Below are positions 1 to 6,618 of a stretch of DNA of 7,105 nt, in pieces (the first letter of the stretch is position 1; each line of letters begins with the position of its first letter). Source of the stretch: Crocinitomicaceae bacterium (GTDB taxonomy: Bacteria > Bacteroidota > Bacteroidia > Flavobacteriales_D > Crocinitomicaceae); NCBI GenBank assembly GCA_015662935.1, contig DQTF01000259.1, forward strand, positions 1-7,105, in the 5' to 3' direction. Both the position numbers and the translations under genes were made by a program. The notes under the pieces were generated by a model that saw only the letters and a list, made by a program, of their open reading frames with translations, did no database searches and had not been told where the DNA came from.

Positions 1-294
1 AAATTACACATGATTTATTCTTCAATTGGCGAGTACAATAAATCATCAGCTTATGGTGATACTTTATTAAGCCAATATACTACCTATGAGAATAGACCAT
101 TGATTTTAGAAAGCATGGCAGTTAATTATGACATGTTTATTATTCCAAGAGATACAAATTTAGTACGAACGTATTACCAAATGTTATTGAAAGAAGATGA
201 GAAGATGCCTAAGGAGAAAAAAGAAGGTATCCTTTTTAAATTGAACAACTTAAGTTTGACAATGGAAGAGTTAATTTTGAAAGTAAATGAGTGA
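1..294 (+). CDS. C-terminal part of an unrecognised TPR-like protein
   Basis: This is the 3' end of a gene that enters from the left edge. The frame is open from base 1 (Lys-Leu-His before the first Met at 10) to a TGA at 292-294, leaving about 97 visible residues. The first Met is therefore probably internal and not the start. The visible part is hydrophilic and apparently helical, with no membrane segment. The pattern around IYSSIGEYNKSSAYGDTLL, then paired Tyr-rich helices and a Lys/Glu-rich stretch (LLKEDEKMPKEKK), resembles degenerate tetratricopeptide-type helical hairpins, but no repeat is clear enough to assign a family. It ends 115 bases before the DUF1573 gene and is probably not co-transcribed with it. 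Reality as a coding region is well supported by composition; function is unknown. Confidence 0.65.
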   Translation, partial: KLHMIYSSIGEYNKSSAYGDTLLSQYTTYENRPLILESMAVNYDMFIIPRDTNLVRTYYQMLLKEDEKMPKEKKEGILFKLNNLSLTMEELILKVNE

Positions 295-311
295 TTTTTT
301 GTGTGAGACCA

Positions 312-319
312 TAACTTTG
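312..319 (+). promoter_or_regulatory. TAnnTTTG-like -7 box, upstream copy (weak)
   Basis: TAACTTTG matches the Bacteroidota -7 consensus TAnnTTTG exactly. I find no TTG at the usual 17-23 base distance upstream: the nearest, at 299-301 and 277-279, are too close and too far. A perfect ten-base palindrome (ATGTTAACAT, 320-329) follows directly, where transcription would begin. In AT-rich DNA such a box can occur by chance, so this is only a candidate for a second DUF1573 promoter. Confidence 0.2.
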
Positions 320-364
320 ATGTTAACATTGTGTTAAAAATAATGGAGTTCTAAAATCTTGCAT

Positions 365-372
365 TATATTTG
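365..372 (+). promoter_or_regulatory. candidate -7 promoter box for the DUF1573 gene pair
   Basis: TATATTTG fits the Bacteroidota sigma-factor -7 consensus TAnnTTTG exactly and lies 37 bases before the ATG at 410, leaving a 5' leader of roughly 30 bases. The -33 element is degenerate: only ATG at 343-345 sits at an acceptable spacing (19 bases). The leader is A-rich with no Shine-Dalgarno sequence, as is normal in this phylum. A TTG start at 359 in the same frame would lie upstream of this box, which supports ATG 410 as the true start. Confidence 0.4.
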
Positions 373-409
373 CTTTAACAAGTTTAAAAAACAACTAAAA
401 TTTATAAAA

Positions 410-874
410 ATGAAAAAGGTATTATTCTCTTTGGTAATGGTTTTTGCAGTAGGAACTGTAACAAACACAGTAGTAGCACAAGAAGTTGCAGCGGCAGCAG
501 TTCAAACAGACGGTGCTCAATTGAAATTTGAAAAAGAAGTTCACGATTACGGAACAATTGAAAACGGTGCAAACGGACAGTGTACGTTTAAATTTACAAA
601 CACAGGAAATGCTCCATTAATTATTTCAAATGCAAAAGGATCTTGTGGATGTACTGTTCCGTCTTGGCCAAAAGAACCAATTGCTCCAGGAGCAACAGCT
701 GAGATTACAGTAAAGTATGACACAAAAAGAGCAGGTGCAATTAACAAGTCTGTTACAATTACGTCTAACGCAACTAATTCTCCAACGAAAGTAATCAGAA
801 TTAAAGGTAACGTGAAAGCAAAGCCAACATCAGGAGCGCCAGTAAACAACGCAGGAGCACCAGTGAATAGATAA
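410..874 (+). CDS. exported DUF1573 domain protein
   Basis: A 154-residue protein starting at ATG 410. The frame runs back to a TTG at 359, but only ATG 410 begins with a proper signal peptide (MKKVLFSLVMVFAVGT...VVAQ, probable cleavage after Ala23). Residues about 38-135 form a DUF1573 domain, an immunoglobulin-like beta sandwich common in secreted Bacteroidota proteins. It has the family hallmarks: an F-x-x-G-T-I-like start (VHDYGTI, 45-50), a Phe/Asn strand (FKFTNTGNAPLII), the conserved SCGCT motif (Cys79, Cys81), and PIAPG before the next strand. The tail after about residue 137 is Ala/Pro/Asn-rich and low in complexity, with a short repeat. The biochemical role of DUF1573 proteins is not known; the localisation is probably periplasm or cell envelope. 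It is followed after five bases by a second DUF1573 gene, so the two are almost certainly one transcript. Confidence 0.93.
   Translation: MKKVLFSLVMVFAVGTVTNTVVAQEVAAAAVQTDGAQLKFEKEVHDYGTIENGANGQCTFKFTNTGNAPLIISNAKGSCGCTVPSWPKEPIAPGATAEITVKYDTKRAGAINKSVTITSNATNSPTKVIRIKGNVKAKPTSGAPVNNAGAPVNR
832..867 (+). repeat. 21-base direct repeat encoding the GAPVN tail
   Basis: Two imperfect copies of AGGAGCRCCAGTRAA (832-846 and 853-867, two mismatches) lie 21 bases apart in frame. They encode the repeated GAPVN motif (GAPVNNA then GAPVNR) at the very C-terminus of the first DUF1573 protein. This looks like a seven-codon duplication in an unstructured tail, and copy number may vary among relatives. 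Confidence 0.6.
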
Positions 875-879
875 GATAT

Positions 880-1356
880 ATGAGAGAGAGTTTAGAGAAA
901 GATATACAAGTAGGAGAATCTAATTCTACTTCTGTAGTTAACTCTAACAACTTACACTCAATATTAAAGAAGCTATATTTCGCGATCATATTTATAGCAT
1001 TTAATTCCGCCTTTGGCTTTGGCCAGATGGCGGAATTTTCAGTTGATAAGGCTACTTATAAGTTCCCAAATACTGCTGAAGGTAAGTTACTTGAACATTA
1101 TTACACGATAGAAAATAAAGGAGACGCACCATTGATCCTTTCGGATTATAAAGTTTCTTGTTCTTGCACAAAATTAGAATTACCCAAACATCCTATTCTC
1201 CCAGGAGAAAGCTATCAGCTAAAATTAACCTTCGACACAGAGGGGAAGTACTATTTCCAAGATAGAATCATTTACTTGACGGCAAACACAAAGAAAGGAA
1301 AGCACAAATTGAGAATGAAAGTGAATGTCATTCCTTCCAAGGTTCATGATAATTAG
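880..1356 (+). CDS. second DUF1573 domain protein with extended N-terminus
   Basis: A 158-residue protein whose ATG lies five bases after the stop of the preceding DUF1573 gene. The DUF1573 domain spans about residues 52-152: YKFPNTAEGKLLEHYYTIENK, then GDAPLIL, the cysteine motif as SCSCT (Cys94, Cys96) in place of SCGCT, PILPGE, and a final strand (KHKLRMKVNV). Ahead of it are about 28 hydrophilic, Ser/Asn/Glu-rich residues, then Lys-Lys and a hydrophobic segment (LYFAIIFIAFNSAFGF, about 32-47). This is either a signal peptide with an unusually long n-region or an uncleaved anchor. There is no ATG, GTG or TTG nearer the hydrophobic segment in this frame, so the long N-terminus cannot be trimmed away by a conventional start. 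The alternative is an unconventional start or a sequence error. It is probably a diverged tandem duplicate of its neighbour; function is unknown. Confidence 0.88.
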   Translation: MRESLEKDIQVGESNSTSVVNSNNLHSILKKLYFAIIFIAFNSAFGFGQMAEFSVDKATYKFPNTAEGKLLEHYYTIENKGDAPLILSDYKVSCSCTKLELPKHPILPGESYQLKLTFDTEGKYYFQDRIIYLTANTKKGKHKLRMKVNVIPSKVHDN

Positions 1357-1422
1357 TTTCTTTCTTAAAAGCGAATTCTACCGATCCTAAGTCAATTAAA
1401 TCATTGATCCCTTCTCTCACAA

Positions 1423-2217
1423 TTACAAAATAATAACCGTCTGTCGAGAGTTTCCATATGCAGAGAAATAACCCAACGCATCATTGTTCCAGACACTAAT
1501 CGGATTCGATGGAGCAGCTGTTGCTTGTCCACTTCCTGCGATTGATTGAATTTCGGAGTAATAATCAAATATTTTCTCGTCAATTGATTGTAATTCTAAA
1601 TCGATGGTGTCACCAATACTAAATAATGTATCGATGAATAATGGACGTGTTACCGGATTGCCATCAGATAATCTATCGTCACCCATTATGAAGTCCGTTA
1701 CTTTATTCCTTTCTCTGCCATTCTTACTTAGAATTGCTAGGTAGAAGTTAGGGACACCTGCAGGGTCATCGTAAATTTCGTTCACAAAATACCCTTCTCC
1801 AAATCCAAAAAAACCAGGAGAGAATTCATAGGTTATTGGACTTAACGGAACAATGTTCGGTAAAAGAGAAGTTGCAGTGTAGGTTGTTCCATCGTATAGA
1901 ACAGTCATTTTATACGTAGTGTTAAATGCAGGTACGTAGGCTGTAAGTTCATATTCTCCATTACCAATACTGACAAGAGGTGTCGCAATTCCATTTCCAT
2001 CAATGATGTTTACAATGGCACCGTTTAATGTAGAAGGTGTGCTTGGTTCAAAGTAACTTGTTGTCAATGATAACTTGAGCAATACTGTGCTATCTTCAGC
2101 AGTGTAATTTGCCTCGATTACGACTTTTGGGTTTGCATCATTCAAATCGACGTCTATGACTTTTTGACAAGATGCAACAATGATAATTGCAGAAAGGAGT
2201 GAAAATAAAATTTTCAT
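1423..2217 (-). CDS. DUF4249 outer-membrane lipoprotein
   Basis: A 264-residue protein with a lipoprotein signal peptide: MKILFSLLSAIII followed by lipobox V14-A15-S16-C17, with Cys17 the predicted lipidated residue. The mature start (CQKVIDVDLND) and the strand PKVVIEANYT are typical of the DUF4249 family. The C-terminal segment, containing PSNPISVWNNDALGYFSAY and ending RQTVIIL, is the family's characteristic close. The middle has beta-strand and Gly-rich character without catalytic motifs. In Bacteroidota, DUF4249 genes usually sit directly after a TonB-dependent receptor, and here the ATG follows the receptor stop by one base (TAACATG), which suggests translational coupling. The inferred role is a surface or periplasm-facing lipoprotein partner of the receptor, loosely analogous to SusD-type partners but unrelated in sequence; substrate is unknown. 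The Lys two residues after the Cys, with acidic residues further on, only partly resembles the surface-export signal of flavobacterial lipoproteins. Confidence 0.9.
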   Translation of the reverse strand: MKILFSLLSAIIIVASCQKVIDVDLNDANPKVVIEANYTAEDSTVLLKLSLTTSYFEPSTPSTLNGAIVNIIDGNGIATPLVSIGNGEYELTAYVPAFNTTYKMTVLYDGTTYTATSLLPNIVPLSPITYEFSPGFFGFGEGYFVNEIYDDPAGVPNFYLAILSKNGRERNKVTDFIMGDDRLSDGNPVTRPLFIDTLFSIGDTIDLELQSIDEKIFDYYSEIQSIAGSGQATAAPSNPISVWNNDALGYFSAYGNSRQTVIIL

Positions 2218-2218
2218 G

Positions 2219-4540
2219 TTATTTTAATTTAAAATTGTAAGTGATGGAAGGAATTAGCTTAAATAAGGTCGTTTGGACGGCTTGCGTATTGTTTGGGTTA
2301 TCAGGATCTTCTTCAAAAGTAATTGTATAGGCATTTTCTCTTGCGTATAAATTGTAGATAGAAATATTGAGGTTGTGCTCAAACTTTTTTCTGTCTTTCA
2401 TGTACCATGTTAATCCTAAATCCATTCTGTGATAATTAGGCATTCGATACCCATTTCTTTCTGTGTAATAAGGGATGAAAGTTCCATTGATTTCATATTT
2501 TCCTGATGGAAAAGTTATAGCATCTCCAGTGTAATAAATCCAAGTAGAAGAGAGTGCTAATGCTTTATTAATGCGATACATTAAAACAACCGATATATCA
2601 TGTATTCTGTCTTGTCTTGCAGAGAATTCTTTGCCGTTGTTAATTTTTTCAAAGGTTCTCAAAGATCTAGCTAATGTATAACTGATCCAACCAGTTAATT
2701 TCCCTTTCTTTTTCTCTAGTAATAACTCAAAACCATAAGCACGACCTTTTCCGTAAACTAATTCTCCTTCTACCTGATCGTTTAGAATTAATTCTGCTCC
2801 ATTTCTGTAATCAATCTGATTTGCGAGTGATTTGTAATAGATCTCACCTGAAATTCGGTAAGTATTCTTTACGAAATTCTGATAATAACCCAACGCAACT
2901 TGATCCCCAATTTGAGGTTTTACATTGCTCGAACTTGGCACCCAATTATCCGTTGGACTTGAAGAGGTAGAGTTAGAAAGTTGGTGTAAATATTGAAAGT
3001 TTCTGTTGTAGCTGACTTTGACAGAATTTTTCTCTGAGAGAATATAACTTGCAGAAAGTCGAGGTTCTAAACCCTGGTAATATTTGATACTTTCCCATTT
3101 TTGGTAGTTTTTAGCTCCGATTTCGTTTCCTTTCTCATCAAATTGGTAGTCGGTACCAAGTCCCATGTAATTGAATCCCGAATAGCGAAGTCCATACATC
3201 ACATTCAAGCGCGTCCCAATTTTCATTTCATTCTGAATATATGCCCCAAGTTCTAACGCATATCGAGATTTTAGAATAATCTCGTTAAAGGTTTCATTAT
3301 TCCCAGTCAATGCTCCAGGTTTGAATGTATGATGTATTACATTTAAACCAAATTTCAACGTGTTGTTATTGTTTAAGTAATAGGTGAAATCTTGTTTCAA
3401 ATTCCAATCTTGAATGGAAGAACGCAGTCCAAAAGCATCGTTTCCAGCACCAATACTAAATTCATAGTCGAAAGAGCTTCTCACTAAAGTTGTGTTGGAG
3501 AAAAATTTCTTATTGATGAGGTGGTTCCATCTTAAAGTTCCAGTTGCATTACCCCAAGATATTCCAAAATCATCGCCTAATTTAAATTTATCACGACCAA
3601 AATATCCAGATAAAAATACTCTGTCTTTTTTGCCAAACCTGTAATTAGCTTTGGCATTTAAATCATAAAAGAATAGTTTGACATCTTTCAACTCTGCCTT
3701 TTTAGACAACTTCAGAAAAAGGTCAGCATAACTTCTTCTACCAGAAATAATGAATGAACCTTTGTCCTTTACAATTGGTGCCTCTAAGGTTAATCTCGAA
3801 GAGATCAATCCCAAACCACCAGATGCACCAAACTTCTTGTTGTTCCCATCACGCATTTTGACATCAACCACTGAAGATGCTCTTCCTCCGTATTCTGCTG
3901 GAATACCTGACTTGTATAAAGAAACATCCTTGATGGCATCCGAATTAAATACTGAAAAGAAACCGAGTAGGTGGGAAGCATTGTAAACAGGTGCTTCATC
4001 TAGGAGAATTAAATTTTGATCTGCTCCACCACCTCTTACAAAGAATCCTGAGTTACCTTCTCCTGCCGTTTTAACTCCAGGGGTAAGTTGCAAAGTCTTC
4101 ATAATGTCTTTTTCACCAAATATCACAGGAATGGTTTCAATACTTTTTGGATCGAATTTAGTAACATTCATTCCTGAAGATGTAATGTTGTCATTCTCTT
4201 TCTCAGCATTCACTTTCATTTCTGTGATTTGCTGTACATCTGCGGGAAGACTTAATTCAATATTTTTTTCAATATCATCTGTTAAGTGAATTGCAATTTC
4301 TTGAGAACTAAAGCCTGTTGAACGATAAATTAATGTGTAATCCCCTTGTTGAAGAGTTAGCGAGTAGAAGCCGTAAGCATTGGTAGTTGTACCAACATTT
4401 TCGAGTTCTTTTACTTTGATAACGGCTCCAAACATATCCTCACCGTTGGTTGCGTCCTTCATTGTGCCGCTGATGGTGAACTTTTGTGCATTAGTTGATA
4501 AAGTGAGTAGAAGTAATGCAATGGTAAAAAGGAGATTCAT
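2219..4540 (-). CDS. TonB-dependent outer-membrane receptor with CarboxypepD_reg-like domain
   Basis: A 773-residue receptor for TonB-energised uptake across the outer membrane. The order is: signal peptide (MNLLFTIALLLLTLSTNAQ, cleavage near 18/19); a carboxypeptidase-regulatory-like beta domain at about 20-100 (ISGTMKDATNGEDMFGAV, GTTTNAYGFYSLTL, GDYTLIYRSTGF); a TonB-box-like stretch near 104-112 (ITEMKVNAE, compare L-x-E-V-x-V-x-A); a plug domain at about 138-232 (DIMKTLQLTPGV, GFFVRGGGADQNLILLDE, SGIPAEYGGRASSVVDV); then a beta-barrel rich in alternating aromatic strands to the end (SITYNFKLK). Length is normal for the family. No SusD/RagB gene follows; its partner is the DUF4249 gene one base downstream. 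The ATG at 4540 is right because the signal peptide begins there. The substrate cannot be read from the sequence. The metal-efflux operon upstream raises, but does not show, a link to metal or metallophore uptake. Confidence 0.93.
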   Translation of the reverse strand: MNLLFTIALLLLTLSTNAQKFTISGTMKDATNGEDMFGAVIKVKELENVGTTTNAYGFYSLTLQQGDYTLIYRSTGFSSQEIAIHLTDDIEKNIELSLPADVQQITEMKVNAEKENDNITSSGMNVTKFDPKSIETIPVIFGEKDIMKTLQLTPGVKTAGEGNSGFFVRGGGADQNLILLDEAPVYNASHLLGFFSVFNSDAIKDVSLYKSGIPAEYGGRASSVVDVKMRDGNNKKFGASGGLGLISSRLTLEAPIVKDKGSFIISGRRSYADLFLKLSKKAELKDVKLFFYDLNAKANYRFGKKDRVFLSGYFGRDKFKLGDDFGISWGNATGTLRWNHLINKKFFSNTTLVRSSFDYEFSIGAGNDAFGLRSSIQDWNLKQDFTYYLNNNNTLKFGLNVIHHTFKPGALTGNNETFNEIILKSRYALELGAYIQNEMKIGTRLNVMYGLRYSGFNYMGLGTDYQFDEKGNEIGAKNYQKWESIKYYQGLEPRLSASYILSEKNSVKVSYNRNFQYLHQLSNSTSSSPTDNWVPSSSNVKPQIGDQVALGYYQNFVKNTYRISGEIYYKSLANQIDYRNGAELILNDQVEGELVYGKGRAYGFELLLEKKKGKLTGWISYTLARSLRTFEKINNGKEFSARQDRIHDISVVLMYRINKALALSSTWIYYTGDAITFPSGKYEINGTFIPYYTERNGYRMPNYHRMDLGLTWYMKDRKKFEHNLNISIYNLYARENAYTITFEEDPDNPNNTQAVQTTLFKLIPSITYNFKLK

Positions 4541-4653
4541 AAAATCGAATTTAGTGGTGTAAAGTTAATTCAATTATAAATGACTTAAAAGAATTATTTG
4601 TTAAAAGGAGCAAATGCTAAAAGAATGGAATTATAGTGAATGAATCACTTTCT
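4541..4653 (-). other. intergenic leader of the receptor gene
   Basis: This AT-rich 113-base gap separates the ATPase stop from the receptor start on the - strand. It is long enough to hold a separate promoter, but I find no exact TAnnTTTG with a properly spaced TTG. The nearest near-matches, read on the - strand, are TATAATTG and TAACTTTA. I see no strong metal-regulator operator palindrome. Whether the receptor pair is transcribed with the efflux genes or alone cannot be settled from the sequence. Confidence 0.4.
4635..4649 (-). terminator. weak hairpin just after the ATPase gene
   Basis: The arms AGTGA (4635-4639) and TCACT (4645-4649) form a five-base-pair stem with a five-base loop, starting four bases after the ATPase stop on the - strand. 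A broken T-rich stretch, not a clean U-run, follows. The stem is short and AT-rich, so it is at best a weak terminator or attenuator between the efflux genes and the receptor pair. Confidence 0.18.
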
Positions 4654-6612
4654 CTAAAACTTCATTCTCTGAATTCTCACGGCATTCAATATCGCCAACA
4701 ACGCTACTCCAACATCTGCTATCACAGCCTCCCACATAGTTGCCATTCCAAGTGCTCCAAGAATTAGCACGAGAATCTTTACCCCCAATGCTAAATAGAT
4801 ATTCTGCCAGATGATTTTATTGGTTGCGTTTCCAATTTTAATCGCAGTCGCAATTTTAGAAGGTTGATCTGTTTGGATGATAACATCAGCAGTTTCTATA
4901 GCTGCATCGCTCCCTAATCCTCCCATAGCAAGACCTATATCGGATAGTGTGATTACTGGAGCGTCATTAATTCCATCGCCAATAAAGGCAATCGTGCGGC
5001 CTTCTGCTTTTAATTTTTCTACTTCAGTAATTTTATCTTCAGGGAGTAAACCGCCCATTGCTTTATCTATCCCGAGTTGCTGAGCGACTTTATCAACCAC
5101 CAACTGCTTATCTCCAGAAAGCATGACGATCTGTGTTACCTTAGCAATGGAGTGGAGGTCAGTAATTGCCTTTTGCGAATCTTCTTTAATGGTGTCAGCA
5201 ATAGTGATGTAGCCTGCGTAATTACCATCTATTGCAACAACTACAATAGTATCAACGATTTCTCTTAGTTGTTTGTCAAAATTCACATTGAATTTCTCTA
5301 AGAGTCGAAGATTACCCGCAAGAATTTCTTTACCATCTATCATTCCTTTCATTCCATGTCCAGAAAATTCTTCTATAGTAGTTGCTTTGATTGAAGAATC
5401 GAGAATGTTTGCGTATTCAACAATCGCATCAGAAATTGGGTGGGTAGAGTTCATTTCAAGAATGGCAACAAAAGAAACAAATTCTTCTTCGCTTAGTTCA
5501 ACTGAAACGACTTCTTGTACTTCAAAAACACCTTTGGTTAAGGTTCCTGTTTTATCCATGACAACTGTATCTACTTTGGTCATTAAATCCAAGAAATTTG
5601 AACCTTTGAAGAGAATGCCATTTCGAGAACCAGCTCCAATTCCCCCAAAATAACCAAGAGGAATCGAAATCACCAATGCACAAGGACACGAAATCACTAA
5701 GAATATTAATGCACGTTGAAACCAAGTTTGAAACACGTAATTATCTCCTAAAAAGAAGAAAGGAAGAACGACTAAAGCAATCGCTAACCAAAAAACGATA
5801 GGAGTGTAAACTTTCGCTAAACGACTGATGAGTAATTGTGTTTTGGCTTTTCTGCCTACTGCTTCTTGTACTAACTTTAATATTTTGGAAAGTTTAGTGT
5901 CTGCATATACGCTTGTCACTTTAACTTCTATTACTTGATTGAGGTTAATCATTCCAGCGAGCACAGTATCTCCTTTCTTTTTAGAATCCGGTTTTGATTC
6001 CCCTGTCAATGCAGCAGTATTGAGACTAGCATTCTCGGATAGTAACTCTCCATCCAAGGCAATTTTTTGTCCTGATTTTGTGAGAATCACTTGTCCAACT
6101 TGCACGTTTTTAGGATGCATTATCAGCTGTTTGCCATTTTCGAGGACAGTCACCTCTTCGACTTGCACTTTTAGCAATGCTTCAATGGAACGTTTTGCTC
6201 TGTTTACAGCTGATTCTTGAAATAATTCTCCAACTACATAAAAAAGCATTACGGCAATTCCTTCAGCGTATGAACCTATAGCAAACGCTCCGATTGTTGC
6301 TACAGACATTAAAACAAACTCATTGTATATATCTCCTTTAATAACAAGCTTCAATGCTTTGAGAACAATTGGTCCTCCAATGAAGAGGTAAATGATTCCA
6401 AACCAAATTAGGTTGATGGGGAACTCAAAGAAATCAACTTTGTAAAATTCTAGGCCAATGCCGATTAGCAAGAAGATCAATCCAACCGCAGGAATGATGT
6501 ATTCTTTGTTGAAAGAACTTTTTTCTTTTGGTTCAGACTCTTTTGTGAAATCAACAGCGCAAGCACCGTCTTCACAGTCTAAATTCTCTTCTACTTCGTG
6601 TTCGTGACTCAT
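4654..6612 (-). CDS. P1B-type heavy-metal ATPase, Zn/Cd (ZntA/CadA) class, without HMA domain
   Basis: A 652-residue inner-membrane pump that exports soft divalent metals from the cytoplasm using ATP. All catalytic motifs are present: TGES (203-206, actuator), the CPC metal site in the sixth membrane helix (Cys309-Pro310-Cys311), DKTGTLT with phosphorylated Asp353, the HP locus of the nucleotide domain (His391-Pro392), and GDGINDAP (545-552). Near the end, GVK (Lys612) and the IADVG segment (Asp633) with NAVRI match the membrane-helix signature of the Zn2+/Cd2+/Pb2+ (P1B-2) class and not the copper class. Eight membrane helices are visible, the first two at about 38-56 and 65-90. There is no ferredoxin-like HMA domain with CxxC. 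The N-terminus is instead a short acidic stretch with His3, His5, Cys13 and Cys18, which explains a length below that of ZntA/CadA proteins. The start follows the adaptor gene by six bases, so it lies in the same operon. Zn, Cd, Pb or Co cannot be told apart here. Confidence 0.95.
   Translation of the reverse strand: MSHEHEVEENLDCEDGACAVDFTKESEPKEKSSFNKEYIIPAVGLIFLLIGIGLEFYKVDFFEFPINLIWFGIIYLFIGGPIVLKALKLVIKGDIYNEFVLMSVATIGAFAIGSYAEGIAVMLFYVVGELFQESAVNRAKRSIEALLKVQVEEVTVLENGKQLIMHPKNVQVGQVILTKSGQKIALDGELLSENASLNTAALTGESKPDSKKKGDTVLAGMINLNQVIEVKVTSVYADTKLSKILKLVQEAVGRKAKTQLLISRLAKVYTPIVFWLAIALVVLPFFFLGDNYVFQTWFQRALIFLVISCPCALVISIPLGYFGGIGAGSRNGILFKGSNFLDLMTKVDTVVMDKTGTLTKGVFEVQEVVSVELSEEEFVSFVAILEMNSTHPISDAIVEYANILDSSIKATTIEEFSGHGMKGMIDGKEILAGNLRLLEKFNVNFDKQLREIVDTIVVVAIDGNYAGYITIADTIKEDSQKAITDLHSIAKVTQIVMLSGDKQLVVDKVAQQLGIDKAMGGLLPEDKITEVEKLKAEGRTIAFIGDGINDAPVITLSDIGLAMGGLGSDAAIETADVIIQTDQPSKIATAIKIGNATNKIIWQNIYLALGVKILVLILGALGMATMWEAVIADVGVALLAILNAVRIQRMKF
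6550..6612 (-). other. segment encoding the Cys/His/acidic N-terminus of the ATPase
   Basis: Residues 1-21 of the ATPase (HEHE near the start, then DCEDGACAVD) carry two His, two Cys and many Asp/Glu before a Lys/Glu linker and the first membrane helix. The spacing C-x4-C differs from the CxxC of HMA domains. It could be a minimal cytosolic metal-binding tail; that role is inferred from composition only. Confidence 0.5.
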
Positions 6613-6618
6613 AACATA

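Noticed and set aside
359..409. TTG start that would add 17 residues to the first DUF1573 protein
   Set aside because: The extension puts a hydrophilic, Lys-rich stretch before a textbook signal peptide and would begin upstream of the best promoter box. ATG 410 is preceded by a typical A-rich leader.
547..989. Two antisense reading frames (- strand, 547-849 and 801-989) under the DUF1573 genes
   Set aside because: They lie opposite clear DUF1573 coding sequence, have no recognisable motifs and no start context, and are shadows of the real genes.
1392..1407. TCAAT/ATTGA hairpin between the convergent genes as a shared terminator
   Set aside because: The stem is five A/T-rich base pairs with a six-base loop and no U-run on either strand, too weak to call a terminator.
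1401..1583. 60-residue - strand frame over the end of the DUF4249 gene
   Set aside because: It is out of frame inside the DUF4249 gene, and its predicted sequence is Arg/Leu-rich with no recognisable family.
3750..4562. Several + strand frames and one - strand frame of 60-78 residues within the receptor gene
   Set aside because: They overlap well-conserved plug and carboxypeptidase-like domain coding sequence in other frames and have no gene-like features.
4877..6220. Four + strand frames of 63-126 residues opposite the ATPase
   Set aside because: The ATPase motifs place the coding strand beyond doubt. The antisense frames are Ser/Pro-rich complements of that sequence.
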